From positions 238,893-302,892 of the forward strand of contig CAWEDK010000023.1 of assembly GCA_963807865.1 (NCBI GenBank): DNA of 64,000 nt. The letters run 5' to 3'. Shown here one piece after another: positions 35,644 to 44,095 of this stretch. The position numbers and the translations under genes are program-made. The stretch comes from VAZQ01 sp963807865. Its GTDB lineage: Bacteria; Pseudomonadota; Alphaproteobacteria; Rhizobiales; Xanthobacteraceae. A model generated the notes under the pieces. That model saw only the letters and a program-made list of their open reading frames with translations, did no database searches and was not told the origin of the DNA. The stretch's first letter is position 1. The number at the start of each line of letters is the position of its first letter.

Positions 35644-37050
35644 TCAGTCGTCGAGCAGGGGCCAGAATCCTGACTTGCGGGGATGGCTCTTCAGGAGTCG
35701 TTCCATGAACTGCGCGTGAGTCTCGAAATTCTCGTAATTCCTAATTTGCGAGTTCAGGCTGTCAATCTCACGGACATGCCTCGCCGCATGCTTGTAGCGT
35801 GTGGCACGACCTTTACGCAGCGTGACATCGATAAGGGCGCGCCGGAGCAAAACCGCAGCCAACGGATATTTGCCTTCGATAGCCCCTGCGGCCGGACCAA
35901 GCAGCTCGTAACGGTCGCCATCGATTTCCTTTATTCGCGAGAGGACCAGCTGGGAGGCACGTTCGTGGGCGGGCCACTCCACCAGAAAGGCCAGCGCCGC
36001 GTGAACATTGGAATGTCCGCCTACATGATCGAGCGCCCGCTGTTCTGCCTCGAAGTCTTCAAAGTCGGGCAGGCGGCGAAGGTATTCCCGCAAATGGGAT
36101 GGACTGAGATGGGCTTGGAAGAATGCTAACCGCAGAGCCTGAGCCTCGGCGGTGCGCTTTACAGCATCTAGCACGGCGATCCGAGCATCCGTCCATTTGT
36201 CTTGCCCGAAGTGTCGGTTCTGCTCTGATGGTTGCGCCCGATCGAGGTAACCCAAAGCCTCCTCGGCACGACCCGCCCGCAGCAATTGCATCGCGATTTC
36301 GCTGACAAAAAGCGGATTTGTCAGGTCGCGACCCTGGTAAGTGTCGATGAAAGCATCTGTGTCGCCCTCAATCTCAGCGATGTCTCTCAACGCAAGCGAC
36401 AGGCCGCCCAGAGTTGGGTCATAGCGGCCAGCGGCAATGGCTGCGGCTTTGTCGTTGGTCAGATATTGTTGCCGGCGTTGTAGCAGCAACCCTCGCAGCG
36501 TTGCCCGACCTTTTTGGCCCAGAGCCGCATCGAAGCTTCTGATCAAACCGTCGTATATTCCGTAGTGGTTGTTGGTGATTTTCGTAAACACCAGCGCAGC
36601 CAGCGCATCCGGATCGATGTCAGCTCGTTCCGCGAGGGGGCCCAGGTCATCGCAGGCCGCTGAAAAGAGATCGCCGACGCGGCCACTGCTGTCGTCGACG
36701 ATCTCCAGGATCGAGGAGTGGAGTTCGATCAGCTCCCAGAGCAGTTCGAACGCGAAACTCGGATTTTCAGCGCCGATGGTTTCGGCGGTCATCGTTCGCA
36801 GTTCATCAAGCTCGGCGATGATCTCGCGGCCTCTCTCGTAAGATGGCATAGAGCGCGAGTTGGCGAAGCTCGCGAGGCGCTTGCGCACGCTGGCCCCGAG
36901 AATCTCTGGGCCTTCCTTGGCCGAGATGGCCAGCTCAATGGCTTGCTTTAATTGCTTGTTTCCGGCCGCCCCTGCTAGCAACAGCTCGGCAAGTTTATCG
37001 GCCCCCAGCTTGGTCAGAGTCGCGATTGTGATCTTGCGCTTTCCGGGCAT
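35644..37050 (-). CDS. DUF6880 family protein
   Basis: A complete 468-residue soluble protein beginning MPGKRKITIATLTKLGADKL, the DUF6880 opening. It is almost entirely alpha-helical with TPR/HEAT-like repeats: LLRAGRAEEALGYLDRAQ, RTAEAQALRLAFFQAHLSPS, YPLAAVLLRRALIDVTLRKG, and ends HPRKSGFWPLLDD. No catalytic motif is evident and no signal peptide. Role unknown; the repeat fold suggests a protein-binding scaffold. Its ATG (37048-37050) shares two bases with a possible ATG of the divergent neighbour at 37049. Base composition is less GC-rich than in the core genes of this half. Intact frame. Confidence 0.88.
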   Translation of the reverse strand: MPGKRKITIATLTKLGADKLAELLLAGAAGNKQLKQAIELAISAKEGPEILGASVRKRLASFANSRSMPSYERGREIIAELDELRTMTAETIGAENPSFAFELLWELIELHSSILEIVDDSSGRVGDLFSAACDDLGPLAERADIDPDALAALVFTKITNNHYGIYDGLIRSFDAALGQKGRATLRGLLLQRRQQYLTNDKAAAIAAGRYDPTLGGLSLALRDIAEIEGDTDAFIDTYQGRDLTNPLFVSEIAMQLLRAGRAEEALGYLDRAQPSEQNRHFGQDKWTDARIAVLDAVKRTAEAQALRLAFFQAHLSPSHLREYLRRLPDFEDFEAEQRALDHVGGHSNVHAALAFLVEWPAHERASQLVLSRIKEIDGDRYELLGPAAGAIEGKYPLAAVLLRRALIDVTLRKGRATRYKHAARHVREIDSLNSQIRNYENFETHAQFMERLLKSHPRKSGFWPLLDD

Positions 37051-37138
37051 GGCTCAGTTTTTGGGGCATCGAACGCGCGGGGACATCGGCTATATTTACT
37101 ACCGTGTTTTCTGGGAGGAAGCAGCGCGAGAGATTGTC

Positions 37139-37516
37139 ATGCAATACGACGCAGATAAAAGCCCCGACCCGGACACTTGGCTCGAACTCGATGAAACGGA
37201 ACGGATCGACTTGGTGATCGATTACCATCGCCGCACCGGGGTGCAACTTGAAAACCTCGAACCTCACGCCATCGCCCATGTGGTGGTCGAAAACCAAGTT
37301 GCGCTGGGGGAGGCAACGCTGGTGCCCGAGACACTCGACCGGCTAATGGCCGAAGGGCTCGATCGCCACGATGCCATTCATGCCATAGGCAGTGTTCTAA
37401 TGGAGATCGTGTTAGCGGCGGTTCATGAGCGAGACGATGATGGCGACGTCAATACGAAATACAATCGAGAGCTTGCCACATTAACGGCCGCTGGTTGGCG
37501 TTCTCAGCCGAAATAG
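37139..37516 (+). CDS. DUF1841-like protein, divergent partner of DUF6880
   Basis: 125 residues from ATG 37139 (MQYDADKSPDPDTWLELDET), with a GAGAG box about 6 bases upstream. Features are ERIDLVIDYHRRTGVQLEN, PHAIAHVVVENQVALGEATL, LDRHDAIHAIGSVLMEIVL and a C-terminal YNRELATLTAAGW. The H-x-x-x-H arrangement and the RHDAIHAIGSVL helix resemble DUF1841-type proteins; assignment is moderate. An in-frame ATG at 37049 would extend the protein by 30 residues but would overlap the start codon of the divergent DUF6880 gene on the other strand, so I prefer 37139. The two genes share a very short promoter region. Confidence 0.65.
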   Translation: MQYDADKSPDPDTWLELDETERIDLVIDYHRRTGVQLENLEPHAIAHVVVENQVALGEATLVPETLDRLMAEGLDRHDAIHAIGSVLMEIVLAAVHERDDDGDVNTKYNRELATLTAAGWRSQPK

Positions 37517-37555
37517 CGCCCTTGGGATCGCTTGCCTGAAACGGCATGGTGCGGA

Positions 37556-38236
37556 TTATTCATGGGAACTGAGTGCCCGTCGGCGGGTGGAGGAGAGCGT
37601 CGCCCGCGCCGCGGCCTGCGCGCGTGTCGTCACCTCCAGCTTTTCGAGCAGGTGGTGCACGTGGTTCTTGACGGTGGGTTCGGCGATGTTGAGCGCCTGC
37701 GCGATCTCTTTGTTGGACTGCCCCTGGCGGATGCAGTCGAGCACCTGTCGCTCGCGGGTCGTGAGGATCTTCGATTCGCCTGAGGGCCGCTCGCCGCGTT
37801 CGGACATGCGGCCGAACAACTGCGCGGCAATGCGGGGAGAACAGACGAGCTCGGACCGGGCGATGCGTTCGATGGCGGCGGCGAGTTCCTCGATGGACGC
37901 GTCCGCGGCGACGTAGCCAGCCGCGCCGGCCTCAGCGCACTCGATCACGTCGGCGGCGTTCTCTTCCACCGCAAACGCCAGAACCTTGGTGGCGTTGGCC
38001 TCGACGCGCAAGTCCCTGATGAGCCCGAGACTCTCTCGCGTCGCCATGTCGACCAGGACGACGTCAGGAGCGAGTTGGACCACGCGTGTGCGCGCATCGT
38101 CCCGCGTCGCACACGTGCCGACGACACTCAGCCGGGGGCAGGCCGACAGCGTTGCGGCCAGACCTTCGCGATAGAGTCGCACCTCCGCGACAATGAAGAC
38201 TTTGGGTGCAGTCTCGCGAAGCTCGCTGAGAGCCAT
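37556..38236 (-). CDS. LuxR/NarL-type response regulator with atypical receiver
   Basis: 226 residues. The receiver domain (about 11-130) starts KVFIVAEVRLYREGLAATL and has the phospho-acceptor candidate Asp63 in PDVVLVDMATRE; the acidic pocket that is normally two acidic residues at the IVDD position reads A-E. The C-terminal LuxR helix-turn-helix (about 160-222) is canonical: LTTRERQVLDCIRQGQSNKE, IAQALNIAEPTVKNHVHHLL. No sensor kinase is adjacent. The high-GC codon use resembles the downstream half, so I place it on the acidobacterial side of the probable junction. Intact frame. A perfect inverted repeat lies about 80 bases upstream of the start. Confidence 0.85.
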   Translation of the reverse strand: MALSELRETAPKVFIVAEVRLYREGLAATLSACPRLSVVGTCATRDDARTRVVQLAPDVVLVDMATRESLGLIRDLRVEANATKVLAFAVEENAADVIECAEAGAAGYVAADASIEELAAAIERIARSELVCSPRIAAQLFGRMSERGERPSGESKILTTRERQVLDCIRQGQSNKEIAQALNIAEPTVKNHVHHLLEKLEVTTRAQAAARATLSSTRRRALSSHE

Positions 38237-38317
38237 TGCCGAAGTCCCGGGCCACCTGAGCGGCGATTGTCCGGCGTGCCTGGAGTGCCGCTGATGTTTA
38301 AGCCGGATGTACCGCTA

Positions 38318-38332
38318 ACGACAAATTGTCGT
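38318..38332. promoter_or_regulatory. perfect 7+1+7 palindrome upstream of the LuxR-type gene
   Basis: ACGACAAATTGTCGT is a perfect inverted repeat around a single A. It begins 82 bases upstream of the regulator start (minus strand), a plausible operator position. No known consensus is recognised. Confidence 0.45.
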
Positions 38333-38471
38333 CAACCGAACATCCCACGGTCGCAGTGTGTCGACCTTGTGGAAAAATCATGCACCCATTAAGTATCGAG
38401 GGTATGACGTGTTCACCGTCCGGCTACGCGCTACGGCGCGCCTCGGGCGCCCCCAAGCGCGATTGAGAGCG

Positions 38472-38548
38472 TGGCGCGCCCGGCTGGACTCGAACCAGCG
38501 GCCACCAGCTTAGAAGGCTGGTGCTCTATCCAACTGAGCTACGGGCGC
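38472..38548 (-). tRNA. tRNA-Arg (anticodon TCT), CCA encoded
   Basis: Read on the minus strand: acceptor GCGCCCG (38548-38542) pairs with CGGGCGC; D arm GCTC/GAGC with loop AGTTGGATA; anticodon stem CCAGC/GCTGG with loop CTTCTAA (anticodon TCT, reads AGA); variable loop TGGCC; T arm GCTGG/CCAGC with loop TTCGAGT; discriminator G followed by encoded CCA (38474-38472). All four stems pair perfectly. Confidence 0.97.
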
Positions 38549-38840
38549 GTGTCTCAATTGTAACGTGTCCATTCCCTAGCGACCGCATCCCGTTGGCGAG
38601 CAGTCGAAGACACCATCGACCTCCCCTGGCTGGCCAACCAGTCGACGGTTCTGCTGATCTCCGGTGAGTCCATTGACCGCGCGCAACAGCAGTCGTGTGC
38701 GGAAACGCACACGAGCAGGTGCCGCGCCGCCTTCCGTCGACATTCATCGATTCGACATATTGACGGGACGGCCCCGCGGTTGTAGCGTGGCGACCGCACG
38801 CGCCAGCTCTGCAATGCCGATTCACAGGAGGAGGCCCACC

Positions 38841-40614
38841 ATGCGTCGCTTCGCCGTCGCCGTATTGCTACTGACGGTCTCGGTCACCACCACTTACACC
38901 CAGGACGCGCTGACGAAAGATCAGCGGATCGAAGATCTCACGCAGCTCGCGAACTTCTACGCCAAGAACTACGCGCCATACGAATGGAAGATCCAGACGC
39001 AGGACTTCGATCTGCTGCGGCTCACGCCGTGGCTCAACCGGGTCCGCCACGCCGACGACCTGGAATTCCACGAGCGCCTCATCGAGTACGTCGCCTCGCT
39101 GAACGATGCGCACGACCTCATCGCGTTCCCCACGACGTTCAGCGCCTCGCTCCCGATGAACGTGGACATCTACGATGGCAAGGTGCTCATCGAGGCCCTG
39201 AACCCGACGGTCTTTCCCGGCGCCCAGCGTGGCGACGAGCTCGTCGTCGATTGACGGCCGCCCGGTCCAGTCGCTCATCGCGTCCTTCAGGAAGTATGCG
39301 ATCGCCGCCAATCGGCGGAGTACCGGATCGCGTCGCCGCCAGCCGTCTCGTCAGCCGCAGTCAGCAGATCATGCCGCACATCTCCGATCTCGGCGACACC
39401 GCGAAGGTCGCGATCAGGCTGGCGGCCACCGGCGCGATCACCACCTACGTCGTCCCGTGGAGCAAGATCGGGATCCCGGTCACCTCGCAAGGGCCGGTGC
39501 CGAGCCCACGAGGCGGCAACGGGCGCCTCTTCCTTCAGTCGGGCGAGCAATCCCTCGCGGCGGGGCCGGCGTGGCGCAGGGACGGGAAGCGCTGTTCCAG
39601 TTCGCGGACCTCGGCACCGCCGACAACACGCTGCCGTCCTACATGGAACCGATTCGCGCGCTGCTCAACGCCAGCGTGTCGAAGGACTACTTCTCGGTCT
39701 CGGGAATCGGCAGCAGATTCCCCGTCTACGGTCCGCCGCCGGGATTCGTCCAGCGCCCCGTCCCGCCTGGAGTGCCGGCGTTCCTGTTGAGTGGAACGTA
39801 CGTATCGAATGGCGTCCGGATCGGCCTGCTGCGGATTCCGACCATGTCTCCGCCAAACACCGCGCTGGTTCTGCAGCATCTCGATCAGGAGATCGCGTTC
39901 TTCAACGACAACACCGATGCCCTGGTCATCGACGTGATGCGGAACCCCGGCGGCCTGGTGTCGTTCGTCGAGTCGATCTCGCAGCGCTTCATGCCGGGCC
40001 CATTTCAGACGATCGGCTTCGAAATCCGCGCGACGGCGGCGTGGCTGTTCAGCTTCGCGGCCCAGCTCACCAACGCCCGGCTCAACCCGGCGACCCCTCC
40101 CGACGTTCTCGCGAATCTGGAAGCGAACTACGACGAGGTGCTCAGGGCCTACAACGAGAAGCGCGGCCGCAGCGCGCCCGTGTCGCTCAACGCTACGGGA
40201 AGCCTCACGCTCCAGCCCTCGCCGGTCACGTACAACAAACCGCTCCTGGTGCTGACCGACGAATTCTCCGCATCCGGCGCGGACATGTTTCCGGCGATCA
40301 TTCAGAGCAACAACCGCGGGCCGCTGTTTGGCATGCGGACGATGGGCGCCGGCGGCAGCGTCGTCGGCTTCAACGGGACGGCGTTCACCGAGAGCTTCTT
40401 CAGGGTCACCGTGTCCTTGATGAACCGCGGGCACATGGTCCAGACGCCGGACTTTCCGCCCGCGCCGTACATCGAGAACATCGGTGTGCGTCCGGATATC
40501 GTCGCGGACTACATGACCCGGGCGAACCTGATCAACTTCGGCGCGCCGTTCGTGCAGGCCTTCACGGAGGCGATCGTCAAGCTCGCGCAGCCGACGACGA
40601 CGCAGCAGCAGTAG
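38841..40614 (+). CDS. exported S41-type peptidase (C-terminal processing/tricorn-like), frame-broken
   Basis: ATG at 38841 follows AGGAGGAG. The signal peptide MRRFAVAVLLLTVSVTTTYT is followed by LTKDQRIEDLTQLANFYAKN, then a PDZ-like part (YDGKVLIEALNPTVFPGAQR, GDELVV, SIDGRPVQSLIASFRKYA). The C-terminal S41 catalytic core shows VRIGLLRIPTMSPP, ALVIDVMRNPGGLVSFVESI, and the serine in LVLTDEFSASGADMFPAIIQ. Frame breaks are near 39250, 39310 and 39580. Joined length of about 590 residues. The last residues (PTTTQQQ) precede the TAG. Likely a periplasmic protease; the catalytic lysine expected about five residues after the Ser is not obvious. Confidence 0.85.
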
Positions 40615-40640
40615 GCGGAACCCACGGCACTGTCCACGAG

Positions 40641-40718
40641 CTTCTCACCGCCGAGGGCGCTGAGCGCGCGGAGCGAAACGACTCTGACGCCGCGTCCTCG
40701 GCGCCCTTCGCGGTGAAG
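40641..40718. repeat. intergenic inverted repeat with 9-nt periodic arms
   Basis: Left arm 40641-40671 (CTTCTCACCGCCGAGGGCGC and on) and right arm 40690-40718 are near-perfect inverse complements of about 29 bases, separated by 18 bases. The left arm is built of degenerate 9-nt units (GCCGAGGGC, GCTGAGCGC, GCGGAGC). It lies 27 bases after the S41 peptidase stop and could form a terminator-like stem. Confidence 0.75.
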
Positions 40719-40844
40719 GGCTGTTGGGGCAGGCCCTGCCTTATCCCGGGCCCAGCTGCAACGTTCGGCGGCGCGTTCGCGTAAGCCTACACAGAGGACC
40801 GGACCATCCCGATCGATCTGGAAACCGTAGGCGAGGCCCGGATC

Positions 40845-41370
40845 GTGGCCCAGGCCCTGGCCGGCTCGCAGTCTGCCTTCGAGCAGATTGTGCGCCGCTA
40901 TCAGCGGCCGATCATCAGCCTCATCGCCCGCATGACGGGCGACCGGGCGCTGGCCGAGGACCTCGCGCAGGAGACCTTCGTCAAGGCCTTCCGCAGCCTC
41001 GCGGCCTTCGACACGACGCGACGGTTGTCGAGCTGGCTGTTCCGGATCGCCCACAACACGGCCATCGACGCCATGCGCCGCTCGCATCCGCCGCAGGCGC
41101 GCGCCCGCGCCTGACTCGACCGCGCGTCCGCCGACGCGCCGCCGCGAACCGTCCACGCCGCCCGCGCCCGATCCGGTCGAACGTCGCGAGCTCGGTCGCG
41201 CGCTCGAGGCGGCGCTCGCCGAGCTGCGGCCCGACCAGCGCGCCGCGATCGTGATGCGCTACGAGAACGGCCTGTCGTTCGACGAGATCGGCACGGTCCT
41301 CGGCGTGCCGGAGGTCACGGCCAGATCGCACGTGCACCGCGCCCGGAAAGAGCTCGGCCCGCGCTGCTGA
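40845..41370 (+). CDS. ECF-family RNA polymerase sigma factor (one frame break)
   Basis: Region 2 is clear: SAFEQIVRRYQRPIISLIAR, MTGDRALAEDLAQETFVKAF, LSSWLFRIAHNTAIDAMRR. After a break near 41112 region 4 follows: LRPDQRAAIVMRYENGLSFD, EIGTVLGVPEVTARSHVHRA. It stops at the TGA 41368-41370. The start is uncertain: GTG 40845 is used, but in-frame sequence upstream (IDLETVGEARI) looks like part of the family N-terminus and has no ATG. The protein directs RNA polymerase to envelope-stress-type promoters in most relatives. A membrane protein that may be its regulator follows 85 bases later. Confidence 0.88.
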
Positions 41371-41455
41371 CGGCCTCGGGTGGGCCCCACCCTGCAGCTG
41401 ACTGCAACGGAAACCGCCGGCCGCCCCGTAAGCCTGATAGAGCCATGAACGAGCC

Positions 41456-41958
41456 ATGGACAGCTACCGGCGCTGGCGCGCCGCCGACGCGAGCGAGCGG
41501 GACGACGACGCGGATGAGGCGTTCCAGACCGTTTTTCAGTCGGCCGTCCCGGAGCAGCCGATCTCGCTCGAGTTCACGACGCGGACGATGACGGCCATCG
41601 CGGCGCGGCGGCGGTCGATGCGCGGCGCGCCCGCCAGGCGCGGGCGGCGGTGCTGTCCGGCGCCGTCGCGGCCACGGTCGCGGCGGTGTACGTCGGCGGC
41701 GGCTGGGCCATCGCGTTCGTCTCGGCCGCGTTCATCGGTCTGCTCAACCTGCTCGTCGCCGCCGTCGTCCGGACGGCCGAGGCCTTTCAGACCGGCGCGG
41801 GGGTCTGGGGCGTGCTGTCGAGCCTCGGCCAGGCGACGGCGGCCGTTGCCGCGGACACGACCGTGACCTTCGCCATGATCGCGATCTCTGCGGTCGCCAT
41901 CGCGGCACTGGTGGCGCTGCAGCGTCTTCTCGGTTCAGATGAGGAGTCCTTCCAATGA
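41456..41958 (+). CDS. membrane protein downstream of ECF sigma factor, possible anti-sigma factor (one frame break)
   Basis: ATG at 41456 gives an acidic cytosolic N-terminus (MDSYRRWRAADASERDDDAD, then EAFQTVFQSAVPEQPISLEF and TTRTMTAIAARRRS). After a break near 41640 two or three transmembrane helices follow (AVAATVAAVYVGGGWAIAFV, AAFIGLLNLLVAAVVRT, TFAMIAISAVAIAALVALQR). It ends TGA 41956-41958, overlapping the next ATG (ATGA). Position after an ECF sigma gene and the soluble-domain-plus-helices layout fit an anti-sigma factor, but there is no zinc-binding HxxxCxxC motif, so the role is inferred. Confidence 0.65.
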
Positions 41959-43336
41959 AACGCGCGTTCATTCACACGGTGCTTGCGGCGGCGATCGTCA
42001 TCGCCGCGGCGGCCGTCCGCGCCGCCGCGCAGCCAGTCCCGGCAGACGAGCAGCAGGCGCTGCGCGCGCGCATCGAACAGCGATACGACGTCGTGCCGCT
42101 GTCGGGCGGCGTGGCGCTCACCCCGAAGTCGCCCCGCGGCGACGTCCGGCTGATCGAGATCTCCGACACGATTGCGATCAACGGCGTCGCGGTCAGCGGC
42201 CGCGAGCTGCGCGAGCGGGTCGGCGCCGATGCGGACGCGATCCTGCGGCTCTCCTACCTCGATGCGGAGCGACCTGCGCAAGCTCTTTGCCCGCGCGGCG
42301 CCCGCAGGGCGAGCCCGCGCCCGAGAAGGACGCGCCGCGTCGAACGTGCCACGTCGAACGCGCGACTCCACTGCGCGACTCCGTCCGCCTCGGACCGGAG
42401 CCGCCGTCCGGCGGTATCGTCGCTCGAGCGGCGATCGCGTGCGGGTGTTCGGCGACGTCGTCGTGAACGAGGGTGAAGAGGTGACGGGGCAGGTCGTGGC
42501 GGTCCTGGGATCGGTCCGAATCGACGGCGAAGTCGGCCAGCAGGTGGTGGCGGTGCTCGGGACGCGTGGAGCTCGGACCGCACGCGGTCGTGCACGGCGA
42601 CGTGGTCACCGTCGGCGGGCGGCTGCGGCGAGACCCGGGCGCGCAGGTCGGCGGCAGCGTGACCGAAGTGTCGCTCGGGGACTTCGGCGCGAGCGTCCAC
42701 ATTCCCTGGATGTGGGGATGGGGCCCCTTCCACTTCGGCGGCTTCGGGCCGGTGACGCGGCTCGTCGGCACGACCTTCCGCTTCGTGCTGCTCGCGCTCG
42801 TCGCGTGCCTCGCGCTCGTCGTCGCGCGACGCGCCGTCGAAGGGTCGGCGCAGCGCGTCGCGGACGAACCGGTGCGGTCGACGCTCATCGGCCTCGTCGC
42901 GTGGGTGTTGTTCGTGCCGATGTTCATGCTCGATCGCCGTCGTGCTGGCGATCTCGATCATCGGGATTCCGCTGCTGCTCCTCATGCCGTTTGCGGTGCT
43001 GGTCCTGCTGCTGATGGCGATTGTCGGGTTCAGCGGCACGGCCAGCGCGGTCGGTCAGTGGGCGCGGCGGCGATTCGGGATCGGCACGCCGTCGGGGTTT
43101 GCCGACGTGTGCCTCGGGATCCTGATCATTCTCCTGCCGGTGCTGCTCGGCCGCCTCGTGGCGTTTGGGGGCTGGACGCTCAGCCCGATCGCGTTCCTGC
43201 TGGTGGCGACGGGTCTGGCCGTGGAGTTCCTCGCCTGGTCGAGCGGCTTCGGCGCCGTCCTCATCAACGCGTTCTCGCGCTGGCAGGCCACGCGCGGCGC
43301 GCGCGCGCACGCCGCGCCCGTCGAGTCACGCCCTGA
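41955..43336 (+). CDS. exported membrane protein with polymer-forming (bactofilin-like) segment, frame-broken
   Basis: ATG 41955 overlaps the upstream stop codon. A signal peptide (MKRAFIHTVLAAAIVIAAAA) precedes a DUF4097/LTXXQ-like helical region (ALRARIEQRYDVVPLSGGVA). Then come beta-helix repeats typical of polymer-forming/bactofilin domains: VRVFGDVVVNEGEEVTGQVV, AVLGSVRIDGEVGQQVVAVL, VHGDVVTVGGRLRRDPGAQV. Several transmembrane helices close the protein (FVLLALVACLALVVARRAV, VLAISIIGIPLLLLMPFAVL, LGILIILLPVLLGRLVAFGG). Breaks occur near 42270, 42400, 42565 and 42930; the end is uncertain, and TGA 43336 is the best choice. It probably belongs to the sigma-factor operon and acts at the envelope. 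Confidence 0.7.
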
Positions 43337-43431
43337 GCGCGCCACGCAGTCGCCTCGTCCCCGGCACGCTGCGTCACAAAGGCCGCCGCCACGGCCGAAA
43401 CGGCCTAGAATCGAAGCGTGCAGGAGGCACA

Positions 43432-43888
43432 ATGATTTCAGTCCGTTCGATGGCCGCGTTGGCGGTCGCCGCAGCCCTGACCGTATCGGCCGCCCTCTCC
43501 GCTCAGCCACCAGCGAGCGAGAAGGAAGGCGTCCGGCAGGCGGCGCTCGACTACCTCGAAGGCGATCTACAACGTCCAGCCCGAGCGCATCGAGCGCAGC
43601 GTGCACCCGACGCTCAACAAGCGCGGGTTCTACAAGAAGGATGCGGCCTCGCCCTACGTCGAATCGCCGATGACCTACGAGCAGCTCGTGAAGCTCGCGG
43701 CGAGCTGGAACAAGGACGGCAAGCGCGACACCAAGCTCCGGGACATCGCGATCCTCGACATCCTCGACCAGACCGCCGTCGTCAAGCTCACGGCCTCGTG
43801 GGGCATCGACTACATGTTCCTCGGCAAGTTCGACGGCAAGTGGAAGATCACGCAGATCCTCTGGCAGTCGCATCCGCCGAAGACGTAG
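43432..43888 (+). CDS. exported NTF2-like (lumazine-binding-like) protein (one frame break)
   Basis: ATG 43432 follows AGGAGG by about 5 bases. A signal peptide (MISVRSMAALAVAAALTVSA, ending LSAQ) precedes KEGVRQAALDYLEG; after a frame break near 43565 it continues IYNVQPERIERSVHPTLNKR, then PMTYEQLVKLAASWNKDGKR, QTAVVKLTASWGIDYMFLGK and KWKITQILWQSHPPKT. The cone-shaped NTF2-like fold with the terminal KWKIxxxLW strand marks the lumazine_bd_2/SnoaL-like group, often of unknown enzymatic role. About 150 residues. A 62-bp repeat follows its stop codon. Confidence 0.8.
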
Positions 43889-43909
43889 AGCAGGAGGCTG
43901 GAGCTAGGA

Positions 43910-43972
43910 GCGCCTGCGGCCCGAGCGCGGCGCGAAGTCGCCGCGCGAGAGCTAGCGGGGGTGGGGCCCCGC
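43910..43972. repeat. 63-bp dispersed intergenic repeat, copy 1
   Basis: Begins GCGCCTGCGGCCCGAGCGCG and includes a hairpin with arms GCGCGGCG and CGCCGCGC around CGAAGT. It is nearly identical to 45650-45713. Both copies directly follow a stop codon on the plus strand. Confidence 0.8.
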
Positions 43973-44095
43973 CGCTTTGTAAATGCGACGAGAAGCCCGA
44001 GCGAAAGCGCCTGGCTCGCGTGCGCGTCGTAGGGACTCCACGACAAGCCAGGAGATCGACGCTGATTTCCGGCTAGGATCGCCCCGGAGGTCACG

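Noticed and set aside
36860..37138. Longer N-terminus for the DUF1841-like protein
   Set aside because: It would run antisense through the DUF6880 start codon; the ATG at 37139 has its own ribosome-binding sequence.
29727..38548. Integrative element between the recombinase and the tRNA-Arg gene
   Set aside because: The recombinase is a minimal form, no direct repeat of the tRNA 3' end is seen near 29.0-29.7 kb, and the gene content changes phylum before the tRNA.
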